A stretch of 64,000 bases of DNA, from positions 8,122,001-8,186,000 of the forward strand of contig NZ_CP108101.1 of assembly GCF_036195325.1 (NCBI RefSeq), given 5' to 3'. Source of the stretch: Streptomyces sp. NBC_00234 (GTDB taxonomy: Bacteria > Actinomycetota > Actinomycetes > Streptomycetales > Streptomycetaceae). Positions 43,890 through 52,339 of this stretch are shown piece by piece; position 1 is the first letter of the stretch, and each line of letters starts with the position of its first letter. The translations under genes were made by a program, and so were the position numbers. Below the pieces are notes generated by a model that saw only the letters and a list, made by a program, of their open reading frames with translations, made no database searches and was not told the origin of the DNA.

Positions 43890-45173
43890 GTGCTCGTTGC
43901 ACCATCATCTGATCCGTCCGCTCCGCACTTGCCACAGGCCGCGTTTGGAGCGTCACGGCCCGAGGTGGTGGTGCCGTCCGGTCTGCTCGACGCACTGGCC
44001 CAGGCGCCAGATCCGGGGAATCCGCGTGGGGTGCGGTTCCGGCTGGCAACGCTGCTCGCGGTCGGCGTATGTGCACTCACCAGCGCCGGACACAACTCCC
44101 TAACCGCCATTGCCGAGTGGGTACGCCGCTGCGACCAGGATGTCCTGGCCCGGCTGGGCTGCCCCTTCGACCCCTTTACCGGCCGGTTCAAGGCTCCGGG
44201 CGAGCGCACTTTGCGCGACGTATTTGCCCGTGTCGACCCCGCGATACTCACCGCCGCCGGTTTCACCAGGCTCACCACACTCCAGGCCCGCCCGATATCC
44301 GCAACAACCCCGGACGGGACCGTAGAGCGCGAACAGCGCCGCGTCCACTGCACCGCCCAGCACGAGACGGACCCGCCGCAACCACGTCGTACGGCCTTCG
44401 CCGTGGACGGCAAATGCCTACGCGGAGCCGTCCGTGCGGACGGCAGCCGCGTCTTCGTCCTGTCCGCAGTGCGCCACCACGATGCGTTGACCGCCGCTCT
44501 ACGCGAGATCGGTGCGAAGACGAACGAGATCCCCGAGTTCGCTCCGCTGCTGGACACCCTCGATGATCAGGATCTGGCCGGCTCCGTCGTCACCGTCGAC
44601 GCCCTGCATGCCCAGACGAGTCACGCTCGCTACCTTGTCGAGGACCGCCAGGCCCACTACCTGCTGTCGGTGAAGAACAACCAGCCCACCCTGGCCCGTC
44701 AGTTGACCAAACTGCCCTGGAAGCAGGTACCGGTCCTCGATCAGTCCCGCGACCGCGGGCACGGCCGGGAGGAGGTCCGCGAGGCGAAGGTGGTGAGCGT
44801 GGACGGACTGCTGTTCCCCCATGCCCGCCAGATTGTTCGCATCCACCGCAAACGCCGCCGAATCGGGACATCGAAGTGGCAGACCGAGATTGTCTACGCC
44901 GTCACCGATCTCGCGACCTATCAGGCGTCTCCCGCTGAGATCGCTGCATGGGCGCGGCCACTGGATCATCGAGAACACCGTCCACTGGACGAAAGGCGTG
45001 ACCTTCGCCGAAGACGCCAGTCAGATCCGCCGGCATCGCACCCTCGCCGTCATGAGCGCCCTGCGCGATCTTGCCCGCGCCACCCTCCGCCGCTCCGGAT
45101 GGGCCAACATCGCCAGCGGCCGGCGAGCCCACACGCAACCGCAGCCACGCTCACCCTCCACGGGATTCCATGA
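43890..45173 (+). pseudogene. ISAs1-family transposase with frameshift
   Basis: The frame starts at GTG 43890 (GGTAAGG upstream) and reads a typical ISAs1 transposase: GVRFRLATLLAVGVCALTSA, FAVDGKCLRGAVRADGSRVF with a catalytic Asp, GSVVTVDALHAQTSHARYL and HYLLSVKNNQPTL. At about 44955 the frame is lost: the conserved GHWIIENTVHWTKGVTFAED and SALRDLARATLRRSGWANIA continue in another frame to the element's end. Two missing bases (or one extra) near GGCGCGGCC explain it. ISAs1 elements are not known to need frameshifting, so this copy is probably dead. Confidence 0.85.
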
Positions 45174-45209
45174 TCAAACCGGGCGAACGCGACTCTCCCC
45201 GGGGCCCTG
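45171..45209 (-). repeat. Right terminal inverted repeat
   Basis: The end reads inward as the complement of the left repeat with 36 of 39 matches and terminates in CCCCGGGGCCCTG at 45209. Confidence 0.85.
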
Positions 45210-45219
45210 CGGGGCAAGC
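45210..45219. repeat. Target-site duplication, right copy
   Basis: CGGGGCAAGC, identical to 42466-42475, lies directly outside the right inverted repeat and 12 bases beyond the stop codon of the flavodoxin gene. Confidence 0.85.
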
Positions 45220-45230
45220 CGCCGTGCGCC

Positions 45231-45809
45231 TCATGTGCGCGCCATTCCGATCCGTTCGAGCCAGGCGACCACCTCGGATTCGGCGTCGTCCATGTCATCC
45301 CGCGAGATGGTGAACGCATTGCCCACCACGGCTGAGTCGGAAAGTGTTTCGGTGATGGTTTCCACAGTGCCCGAAAGACCGTTTCCACCATGGGTGCTGA
45401 ACGGAATTACATTCTTTCCGGAGAAAACGTGACCCTCGAAGAACGTATGCATCGGCATCGGCAGTTCGTACCACCAGATCGGATAGCCTACGAACACGGT
45501 GTCGTAATCGCTGAGGTTCTGGATCGGCGACTTGAGCTTCGGTCGTGCATCTGCTTCCTGTTGTTCGAGCGCGATGTCTTCCAGTGTGTCGTGATCAAGG
45601 GGCAGCTGTTCAGCCGTCTCGATTCGGAAGCCTTCGGCGCCGGTTCGTTGGCTGATGATCTGTGCGACGTACTGGGTGTTCCCCAGAACCCTTCCCTCGA
45701 CGACGTGCGCGCTGTTCTCCTCGTCCTCGCTCATATCATCGGGGCTATCGGTCTCCGGCACGGAGAAGTAGGCGACCAGGATGCGCGATTCGTCCTCCGG
45801 CGGAGTCAT
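45231..45809 (-). CDS. Flavodoxin-family protein
   Basis: The 192-residue protein is a flavodoxin_4-type FMN protein: RILVAYFSVPETDS with the phosphate-binding start, NTQYVAQIISQRTGA, YDTVFVGYPIWWYELPMPMHTFFE and NVIPFSTHGGNGLSGTVETI around the flavin. It would carry electrons or reduce quinones in the cytoplasm. ATG 45809 is the only suitable start, although the ribosome site is weak. The ISAs1-type transposon inserted 12 bases after the stop, separating it from the XRE regulator it once preceded. Confidence 0.9.
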   Translation of the reverse strand: MTPPEDESRILVAYFSVPETDSPDDMSEDEENSAHVVEGRVLGNTQYVAQIISQRTGAEGFRIETAEQLPLDHDTLEDIALEQQEADARPKLKSPIQNLSDYDTVFVGYPIWWYELPMPMHTFFEGHVFSGKNVIPFSTHGGNGLSGTVETITETLSDSAVVGNAFTISRDDMDDAESEVVAWLERIGMART

Positions 45810-45868
45810 TTTCTTGGGGCTTTCTCTTCGGAGGAATCCGCACTCCCCACTATGGAGCAGCCTGCGAC

Positions 45869-46167
45869 GTGGATGAGCGCACTGCCTTCTCCGTCCTCAC
45901 GCGCGACGCCAAGTTCGATATCCTTTTGCTCCGGCTGGCACTCGGCCTGCCGGTGGGGTACGTCGGCTCACTCGGTTCACGACCGCATGCGACTTCTCAT
46001 CGGCCTTCGACCTCAGTGCCCACACTGCCGAGGAAACCGCCGTCTCGATCGCGGCGGAGATCATCGCCCTCACGCACAGGAACACCCCTGACCCAGCGCA
46101 CTGGTCCGATCCACCACCACGCACACCCATTGTGAGCGCGGACCGAGGGGAGCCCTCTGCGCGGTAG
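45869..46167 (+). pseudogene. XdhC-family C-terminal relic
   Basis: One frame reads VDERTAFSVLTRDAKFDILL then LALGLPVGYVGSLGSR, and after a deletion another frame reads SAFDLSAHTAEETAVSIAAE and IIALTHRN. These are consecutive parts of the C-terminal Rossmann domain of XdhC/CoxI proteins, which insert molybdenum cofactor into xanthine dehydrogenase-type enzymes. The catalytic N-terminal part and about 30 central residues are missing. Confidence 0.65.
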
Positions 46168-46579
46168 TGGGGCGGGTGATTGGCGCCGTCCGGCTCAGGC
46201 GCCGATGCGGCGCTTGGAGAGGCAGGTGGGCCGCGTCGGTGTCCAGGCCAATGGAGGCCATCTGGGTCACCGGAGAGCTCGCAGGTGCTGGGGGGTGGTT
46301 CCAGGCGCGATCCACCATTCCCACTGAGTCCTGGTCCGTCTTCAACGGCTGTGAGGTGGTACCGCTGTTGACTCATGTCGCGGCCTCGGGGTCGGTGACG
46401 CCGTACCAGAAGGCGGCGGAGGGCGTTCCAACGCGCCCCGCTTGGATGGCCGTTGGCCTGTTCGCGGGGGAGTGGGAGTCGCGTCGGCGGATCACGTCAC
46501 CATGGGCACTCCGTAAGCGGGGGTCGCCTCTGACATTGCGTCCAGCGCAGGTGACGGGCCCGCCACCTGCGCACGTCAC
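46168..46579. other. Stretch without recognised gene
   Basis: Plus- and minus-strand frames here are open for 60-180 codons but show no family and no ribosome site. I regard it as decayed DNA between the XdhC relic and the GDSL gene. Confidence 0.4.
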
Positions 46580-46616
46580 GGGCAGTCCGGCCGGAGGTGA
46601 TCCGGCCGGACTGCCC
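46580..46616. terminator. Terminator of the GDSL hydrolase gene
   Basis: GGGCAGTCCGGCCGGA (46580-46595) pairs perfectly with 46601-46616 around the 5-base loop GGTGA, 23 bases past the hydrolase stop. Confidence 0.8.
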
Positions 46617-46639
46617 GGCGCTCTCGACGCTCGCCGGCG

Positions 46640-47506
46640 TCAGCCGAGACCGAGGACACTCATCGTGCGCTCGGCCATGCGCTGCTCTCCCAGCGCGTTG
46701 GGGTGAACGGGCACGATGCTCTGTCCGAACAGCAGCGGCTCGATCCACCGGGTGCCCGTCGGCTTGCACGCGTCATGCCCCTCGGACACCTGCGAGAAGT
46801 CCACGTAGATGGCTCCGGTCTCCTGGGCCGCCCGCTGGATGGCGGAGTTGAGGTGCGCCTGGATGGAGCGCATGTAGGGGACATCGCCGGCGGCGAGGGG
46901 CAGCTTCACGAAGCAGGACGCGTCGGCGGTGGCCGGCGTGATCCAGGGGTAGCCCAGGGCGGCGACGCGGGCGCCCGGTGACTTGGCCCGGATGTTCTGT
47001 AGGGCCTTCTTGAGTGCGGGGTAGGTGTTCGCCTCGATCTGGTCATCGAAGCTGGTGCCGTTCTGGTCCTTGCAGGGGCTGCCCTTGCCGCCGCTCAGGA
47101 CGCCCGCGGTGCCGCAGGTTGTCAGGGCGTTGATGAACGTGTTGTTGTCGTTGCCTCCCATCGTGAACGTCACCAGATCGGTGTCGGCGCTCAGCGCGTC
47201 CAGCTGCGGCGCCACCCCCGGGTACTGAGACACGGTGAAGTCTTTGGTCTGGGCCGCTCCGCAGGTCACGTCCTTGAGCCGGGCACCGGTCCGGGAGGCG
47301 AGGACGTGGGGGTAGTTCGCGGTGGACCGCAGGCACAGCAGGTTGCTGGTGTCGATGGGCAGCACCCCCGAGCCGGCGCTGTAGCTGTCGCCGAGCGCGA
47401 CGTAGTCCACCGGCGGCGGCGCGGCGTGTGCGGTGGCCCCGGTGAGGCCGGCGGTCAGCAATCCCGCGATGGCTGACGCGATCATGACATTACGAGCAGT
47501 GGGCAT
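46640..47506 (-). CDS. Secreted SGNH/GDSL-family esterase
   Basis: The 288-residue protein has a Sec signal (MPTARNVMIASAIAGLLTAG, cleavage near ATAHAAPP) and the SGNH blocks: GDSYSAGSG with the nucleophile Ser, the Gly of TCGAAQT, the Asn of TMGGNDNNTF, and the late His in VPVHPNALG. Six cysteines suggest three disulfides, as in Streptomyces extracellular lipases such as SCO7513-type enzymes. ATG 47506 starts the signal. It is divergent from a TetR gene across a region with two palindromes. Confidence 0.92.
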   Translation of the reverse strand: MPTARNVMIASAIAGLLTAGLTGATAHAAPPPVDYVALGDSYSAGSGVLPIDTSNLLCLRSTANYPHVLASRTGARLKDVTCGAAQTKDFTVSQYPGVAPQLDALSADTDLVTFTMGGNDNNTFINALTTCGTAGVLSGGKGSPCKDQNGTSFDDQIEANTYPALKKALQNIRAKSPGARVAALGYPWITPATADASCFVKLPLAAGDVPYMRSIQAHLNSAIQRAAQETGAIYVDFSQVSEGHDACKPTGTRWIEPLLFGQSIVPVHPNALGEQRMAERTMSVLGLG

Positions 47507-47652
47507 GTGCTCTCTCTTCTCAGCAGAGTGGGGATGAGGGTCCCGCCCGCAGTGACGCGGTCGGGTCCGACGAGAATGAGGCGGCTCGAGCAGGCGGCAG
47601 GCGTCGGTGCGCACCGACGGAATGGGGGCCGGGAACGGGGTTACCGCTTGGT

Positions 47653-47704
47653 ACTACCGATAGGTAATGTGGGGCCTCGGCGCCCTGGGGTCAACATAGT
47701 TGAC
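47653..47704. promoter_or_regulatory. Palindromes between GDSL esterase and TetR genes
   Basis: GTCAACATAGTTGAC (47690-47704) has perfect 6-bp arms around ATA, a typical TetR-site size. Just left, the ACC and GGT arms of ACCGATAGGT (47656-47665) form a smaller one. Both lie in the space shared by the divergent promoters. Confidence 0.5.
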
Positions 47705-47801
47705 AGCAGTTTTTGAACCGCCGGGCAACACGCGGCCAGCATCTGCCTCATCGGCAGTCCTGCACCGGCCGGGATGCCGGTGGCCACTCGGGAGGAATTC
47801 G

Positions 47802-48353
47802 GTGCAGGGCAAACCGGCAACGAGCACACGTCAGGCCATCCATGCGGCAGCCACTGCCCTGTTCCGTCAGCAGGGGTACGCCAAGACCACCGTCCGTCAG
47901 ATCGCAGCAGCCGCCGGCAGCGACCCGGCGCTGGTCATCCGCCACTTCAAGAGCAAGGAGCTGCTGTTCCTGGAGACGATGCAGCTCAGCATCGACGACG
48001 AACCGCTGCTCGATGTACCCCTGGAGCACCTGGGTGAACGGCTCATCGACCTCGTCATCGGCCTCGACGGAGGCGCCCGCGGCGTCTTCCTCGCTCTCGT
48101 TCACGGCAGCAACGAACCCGAGATACGCAAACGCCTGACAGATACACACGAGCAGCTGTTCATCGACCCCCTGCGCCGCCGCCTGAGCGGACCCGACGCC
48201 GACATCCGTGCACGTCTCGCCGCCTCCGTGACAGCAGGACTCCTGTACTCCCTGTGGATCGCCCGGGACGAGACCCTCCTCGCCGCCGACCGCACCCTAC
48301 TTGTCGCCCGCTACGGCGCACTCATCCAACACATCCTGACCCCCACGGCGTAG
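47802..48353 (+). CDS. TetR-family transcriptional regulator
   Basis: The 183-residue protein has a TetR HTH (TRQAIHAAATALFRQQGYAK, VRQIAAAAGSDPALVIRHFK) and a C-terminal helical ligand domain with ARLAASVTAGLLYSLWIARD. The longer frame is open from 47700, but GTG 47802 has GGAGGA five bases upstream and begins right before the family homology. It faces the secreted GDSL esterase and is its likely regulator. It converges with a MocR relic. Confidence 0.9.
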   Translation: MQGKPATSTRQAIHAAATALFRQQGYAKTTVRQIAAAAGSDPALVIRHFKSKELLFLETMQLSIDDEPLLDVPLEHLGERLIDLVIGLDGGARGVFLALVHGSNEPEIRKRLTDTHEQLFIDPLRRRLSGPDADIRARLAASVTAGLLYSLWIARDETLLAADRTLLVARYGALIQHILTPTA

Positions 48354-48354
48354 C

Positions 48355-48830
48355 CGCACGGTTCATGCCGCGGATGAGGGTGGCGTCGGCCGCGAAGCGT
48401 GGGCCTGCCGCGAGTGCGACCCCGTTCCAGCCGGCTCGTTCCACGACAGTGCCGGCGAGGACGGTGGCCAGACACAGCCACAGGGAGAGCCCCGCCGGAC
48501 GGGAGGGTGAAGTGCCAACGACCGTTTCCGGCAGGCAGGTTGCTGAGGCGGTCGCGCTGATGCCGCAAGTCGTGCCGGCGCTTTCTGAGCACCGGTTCCA
48601 GGTCACCCAGCAGTTCGGTGGCCACGAGCTGCTGCATCGGAGGCGCGGACAGTGGCGCGGCCGAAGGGTGGTCCTGCGGTTCCCCGATGCGCGAGGCGGC
48701 GGCACGGATCCAGCCGATGCGCAGGCCACCCCAGATGGACTTGCCGGTTGAGCCGATCAGCAACGCGTCGCGCAGACGGGGCGCGGAGGCCGGACTGGCC
48801 AAGTAGGCGCTCAGCCACAACCAGTGTGAC
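48355..48830 (-). pseudogene. MocR/aminotransferase-I C-terminal relic
   Basis: On the minus strand one frame reads LRDALLIGSTGKSIWGGLRI then GWIRAAASRIG, with the PLP-binding Lys in STGKS, and MQQLVATELLGDLEPVLRKR. After a frameshift near 48500 a second frame gives LSLWLCLATVLAG and NGVALAAGPRFAADAT. This is the end of the aminotransferase-like domain of GntR/MocR regulators. The HTH and the first half of the enzyme domain are absent. Confidence 0.7.
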
Positions 48831-48915
48831 TGAGCAGCTCGGGTGGCACCCGTTCGCCAAGTACCCTGCGCGCAGTCGTTGCTGCGCAGTCGGCCGAGCC
48901 GTTTGCCGGGCGGCA

Positions 48916-49656
48916 TCATCCGCCGCGCATGGTGGGGCCCAGGCCGGTCGGCAACTGGCGCACTGCTACCGCCACGGCCTCCTGCGCTGTGGCGAATTGG
49001 CCGAGGTCCTGGCTGATGAAGCCCGTACCCACTCCGTATGTGCCGTCGCTGTTGGCGCTCAGGCATGGTCCGGCGATGGTCAGGCCCGGCCGGGTCGTGG
49101 TCGAGAAGCGCAGTGCCCAGTGGCTCGTGAACGGGTAGAGGGCGCGCAGCGCCGGCTCGGCGTGCGCCGTCTCGATCAGGTTGTGGTACGTCTCCTGCCA
49201 GGCGTATTCCAGTTCGGCTGCCTCCAGGCGCATGCCCTGCCATTCGGATTGCGTCAAGCGCGCGGGATCGTTGTCGGGCACTTCGAAGCGGCCGGTCAGG
49301 TGCACGAAGGGTGCCACCTGTCGGATGGTTTCCAGGGGTGCCCCGTCGTGCCAGGCGCGGGCAGCCTTGGCGACCTGCGCCAGGTCGTCCGTCGTGCCGT
49401 CGATGAGGGGCACGCTCTGGAACGGTTCCTCGCCGCGGATCGACCACCGCCGTTCGTGCGACCATGCGCTGATCGCCAGCGGCCTGCGGTGCGGCAGGAG
49501 AGTTTCGACGGCCGCCTGGCACAGTGGAGCGAAGTCCGGGGACGTAACGGGTACGGCGACGAGGCAGCCGTCCGCCTCGGCCCGGAGCGCCGCGGCGAGG
49601 CTGCCGCAGGCCGCGACCTCGGGGTACAGGACGGAGGGATCGGGAGGGGTAGGCAC
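48916..49656 (-). CDS. DUF6193-like hypothetical protein
   Basis: The 246-residue soluble protein has WSIRGEEPFQSVPLIDGTTD, LAQVAKAARAWHDGAPLETI, EAAELEYAWQETYHNLIETA and RALYPFTSHWALRFSTTTRP. This order resembles the actinobacterial DUF6193 family, which databases label natural-product biosynthesis without a defined reaction. GTG 49656 has AGGAG close upstream. It has no operon partner: the left neighbour is a relic and the right side is empty. I am fairly sure it is a real gene and only moderately sure of the family. Confidence 0.65.
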   Translation of the reverse strand: MPTPPDPSVLYPEVAACGSLAAALRAEADGCLVAVPVTSPDFAPLCQAAVETLLPHRRPLAISAWSHERRWSIRGEEPFQSVPLIDGTTDDLAQVAKAARAWHDGAPLETIRQVAPFVHLTGRFEVPDNDPARLTQSEWQGMRLEAAELEYAWQETYHNLIETAHAEPALRALYPFTSHWALRFSTTTRPGLTIAGPCLSANSDGTYGVGTGFISQDLGQFATAQEAVAVAVRQLPTGLGPTMRGG

Positions 49657-50041
49657 GGCTCCTGATTATGCCCGGGTCGCCGATTCCCGGGACAGCCGGA
49701 TGGCCCGCCGGAGCCCCGCATGGCTCCAGTCACGGTGATGAGACCCCGGTCAAGCCCGTGCAGGACCCACCCGCGATGCCGGCAAGGCTGCGCATCACTG
49801 CACGGGCAGGCGCAGCTGAGGCGTCGCCGGTCTGGGGCGGCCGCAGAGCAGCCTGCCCATGTGTCGTGACCTACCTCGCCGACCATGTCGACGCCGGTCG
49901 ACTCGTGCAGCGCACGAGAATGCAGCCGAGGCAGGCACTGCTCAACCCGGCACGACACCCGGTAGCCCTCTTTCAATTGCGCGAACTGCGAGCACGGACG
50001 CCATACCCGCTGCTGTGTGAGCGAGGAGACGCGAGCGCAGC
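49657..50041. other. Intergenic stretch without recognised gene
   Basis: I see no supported gene. It contains the promoter of the DUF6193-like gene on the left and the 3' flank of the NB-ARC/TPR gene on the right. Confidence 0.4.
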
Positions 50042-52339
50042 CTAGAGGCGCTGACCCGCTTGCCAGGTGGCGAGGTTGTTTCGGGTGTTGAGGGTGTCGG
50101 GGTGCTGGGGTCCGAGGATGCGTTCGCGGTCGGCGAGGACGTGTTTGAGCAGGGTGGTGGCTTCGCCGGTGCGGCCCGCCTGCCAGTAGCAGATGGCGAG
50201 GTTGCCCCGGGTGGTGAGGGTGTGGGGGTGTTGGGGTCCGAGGATGCGTTCGCGGTCGGCGAGGACTTGTTTGAGCAGGGTGGTGGCTTCGTTGGTCCGG
50301 CCCGCCTGCCAGTAGCTGATGGCGAGGTTGCCCCGGGTGTTGAGGGTGTCGGGGTGTTGTTTGCCGAGGGTTCGTTCGCGGTCGGCGAGGACCTGTTCCT
50401 GCAGAGCGGTGGCTTCGTCGGTGCGGCCCGCCTGCCAGTAGTTGGTGGCGAGGTTGTTTCGGGTGGTGAGGGTGTGGGGGTGTTCTGGCCCGAGAATGCG
50501 TTCGCGGTCGGCGAGGACTTGTTTGAGCAGGGTGATGGCTTCGTTGGTCCGGCCCGCCTGCCTGTAGTTGGTGGCGAGAGTGTTTCGGGTGGTGAGGGTG
50601 TCGGGGTGTTCTGGCCCGAGAATGCGTTCGGATTCGCTGAGCACGTGTTCCTGCAGGGTGGTGGCCTCGTTGGTCCGACCCGCTTGCCAGTAACTGGTGG
50701 CGAGGTTGCCCTGGGCGATGAGGGTGTCGGGGTGTTCATTGCCGAGCGTCCGCGCGGATTCGGTTCTCAGTCGTTCCCAATACGCAACCGCGGCTGCGAT
50801 CAGTCCTGCATCGATCAGACTTTGGCCTGCGCGGTAGAGGATCGGGTGGGCGTCCGGCTGCCAGAGGCGTTCGCCTGCGAGCTGGGCGAGGCGGTCGGTG
50901 TTGGTGCGCAGGGTTGCGGCCAGGTCGGCATGGGGCTGGTCGAGGTCGGGCCAGTTGTGCATGAGGGCGTCGGCGACTGTGGCTGTCAGGGAGGGGAGGA
51001 GTTCTGTGGGCGTGGCCTCGTGGACTGCGCGTGCGGTGAGGGCGTGGATGCGTACTGCACGGGGCTCCTGTCGGCTGTCACTGGTGATCAGTGCGTAGCG
51101 GTGCAGGACCCGCAGGACCGCTTCTGCTTCCTCGGAAGTTACGGGCTCACGCTCGCCCAAGTGGTCCGTGGTCAGGGCGCGCTGCTCGGCGATGAAGGCG
51201 AGGACGGCCGGAGCGGCCCACAGAGCTTTGGGGTGGCCCGCCGGGTCGAGTAGAGCTACGAGACGCAGGGCCGGTTCGGCGAGACCGGCGGGTTCGGTGC
51301 GCTGAGCGGCGTCGAGGGAGAGCAGCAGAGTCGTGGCGACCGGTCGGCCGTACCCCTCGGTGTCAGCGGTCGCGGGCAGAAGGCGGTCGAGCCTCCGGCT
51401 GCTGTCGGTGAACCGTGCCAGGTAATGGGTGCAGCCCATCTCTTCGTTGATCATGTACGCGGCGGCGTGCCCGAGGGCGAGTGGCAGATACCCGAGTGCT
51501 GCGGCCAGTTCCCCGACCGCGGCATCGAGGAGGTGCTCCGCACCGTCCTTGGCCAGCCGCGCCCGGAGATAGGCGACGGCTTCTTCGGGTGTGTAGACGT
51601 CGACGCCGATCCGGCGACGGTCGCCGCCGGTGAGGCGTGCGTCGTACAGCCGCGTGGTGGCCAGCACCCAGCCGCTGCCGGTGCGACTGGCCGGCCACCA
51701 GGCGGCCATGCCCGCCGGGTCGGTGACGTCGTCGAGGACGACGAGCCAGCGGCGGGCGGTCGTGGCCAGCCAGGACAGGAACGCCCGGGCATCGTCCTCG
51801 GGGCTATCGCCGGTTGCGCCTGGTGCTGCGACGAGATTCGCTGCCTGGGCGTAGAGGGTGACGACCTGTTGGACTTCGACGGCGGTCGCCCACAGCACGA
51901 GATCCGTGCCGTCCCGCAGGGCCGCGTCGGCGTAGGACGCGGCGAGCTGGGACTTGCCCACGCCACCGCCGCCGGACAGCACCTGGGTCAGTACGGTCGT
52001 CGCCCCGTCCGCGCGGGCGGCGTCGACCTGCTTCCGTAGTGCGTCCCGTGGCTGGAACGCGGTCGCCAGCCGCGGGACCGTGCCCACTTCCAGCGGCCAC
52101 GACACCTCACGCGGCACACCATGAACGTGAATCTGCCGGTTGTCGATGACCTGACTGTTCTCGCCGAGCGCGCTGTGGGAGATGTCCCTGCCGGCGCCGA
52201 TGCCACCGCGCCGCACATCCACACGGGGCGGGAGTTCCGGCTCGTGCCGGGCAGCGGGCACCGTGTCCTGCGCAGCCGCCGATGCAGCTTCTGGTGGGGC
52301 TTCGTCATCGCGCCGGCGGCGTGGCCACACCGGGGTCAC
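50042..52339 (-). CDS. NB-ARC/TPR STAND NTPase (NLR-like) with N-terminal Gly-rich motif
   Basis: The 765-residue protein has four parts. A charged N terminus contains a short Gly-rich motif, DVRRGGIGAGRDISHSALGE (41-60). An NB-ARC-type STAND NTPase domain (about 85-400) shows P-loop GGGGVGKSQL (123-132), Walker B RWLVVLDD (197-204) and a GLPL-like GYLPLAL. A winged-helix region with RIHALTARAVHEA follows. The C-terminal kinesin-light-chain TPR array is of 42-residue repeats (NLAxxYWQAGRTxEAxxLxxxV). STAND proteins oligomerise on sensing a ligand. GTG 52339 overlaps the stop of the membrane protein gene by three bases, so they are coupled. The last repeat is cut short. Confidence 0.9.
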   Translation of the reverse strand: MTPVWPRRRRDDEAPPEAASAAAQDTVPAARHEPELPPRVDVRRGGIGAGRDISHSALGENSQVIDNRQIHVHGVPREVSWPLEVGTVPRLATAFQPRDALRKQVDAARADGATTVLTQVLSGGGGVGKSQLAASYADAALRDGTDLVLWATAVEVQQVVTLYAQAANLVAAPGATGDSPEDDARAFLSWLATTARRWLVVLDDVTDPAGMAAWWPASRTGSGWVLATTRLYDARLTGGDRRRIGVDVYTPEEAVAYLRARLAKDGAEHLLDAAVGELAAALGYLPLALGHAAAYMINEEMGCTHYLARFTDSSRRLDRLLPATADTEGYGRPVATTLLLSLDAAQRTEPAGLAEPALRLVALLDPAGHPKALWAAPAVLAFIAEQRALTTDHLGEREPVTSEEAEAVLRVLHRYALITSDSRQEPRAVRIHALTARAVHEATPTELLPSLTATVADALMHNWPDLDQPHADLAATLRTNTDRLAQLAGERLWQPDAHPILYRAGQSLIDAGLIAAAVAYWERLRTESARTLGNEHPDTLIAQGNLATSYWQAGRTNEATTLQEHVLSESERILGPEHPDTLTTRNTLATNYRQAGRTNEAITLLKQVLADRERILGPEHPHTLTTRNNLATNYWQAGRTDEATALQEQVLADRERTLGKQHPDTLNTRGNLAISYWQAGRTNEATTLLKQVLADRERILGPQHPHTLTTRGNLAICYWQAGRTGEATTLLKHVLADRERILGPQHPDTLNTRNNLATWQAGQRL
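50047..50750 (-). repeat. 126-bp tandem repeats encoding TPRs
   Basis: The DNA repeats with a period of 126 bases (for example GGCCCGCCTG at 50173 and 50299), five full copies plus a partial copy, each coding one 42-residue TPR. Copies are very similar at the DNA level, so recombination can change the number of repeats. The copy nearest the stop is shortened to LATWQAGQRL. Confidence 0.8.

Larger units (their letters stand above)
42476..45209. mobile_element. ISAs1-type transposon carrying ArsR and GNAT passenger genes
   Basis: The 2734-bp element is bounded by 39-bp inverted repeats (42476-42514 and 45171-45209) with 36 of 39 matches, beginning CAGGGCCCCGGGG, and flanked by a perfect 10-bp direct repeat. 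The transposase is of the ISAs1 family. Typical ISAs1 elements are about 1.2-1.5 kb and carry only transposase; here 1.4 kb of additional DNA holds an ArsR-type regulator and a GNAT acetyltransferase. The perfect duplication indicates a fairly recent insertion as one unit. The transposase has a frameshift, so the copy may now be immobile without a helper. Confidence 0.85.

Noticed and set aside
50047..50750. Possible CRISPR array or satellite in the 126-bp repeats
   Set aside because: Period and reading frame match 42-residue TPRs with no spacers; it is coding repeat DNA.
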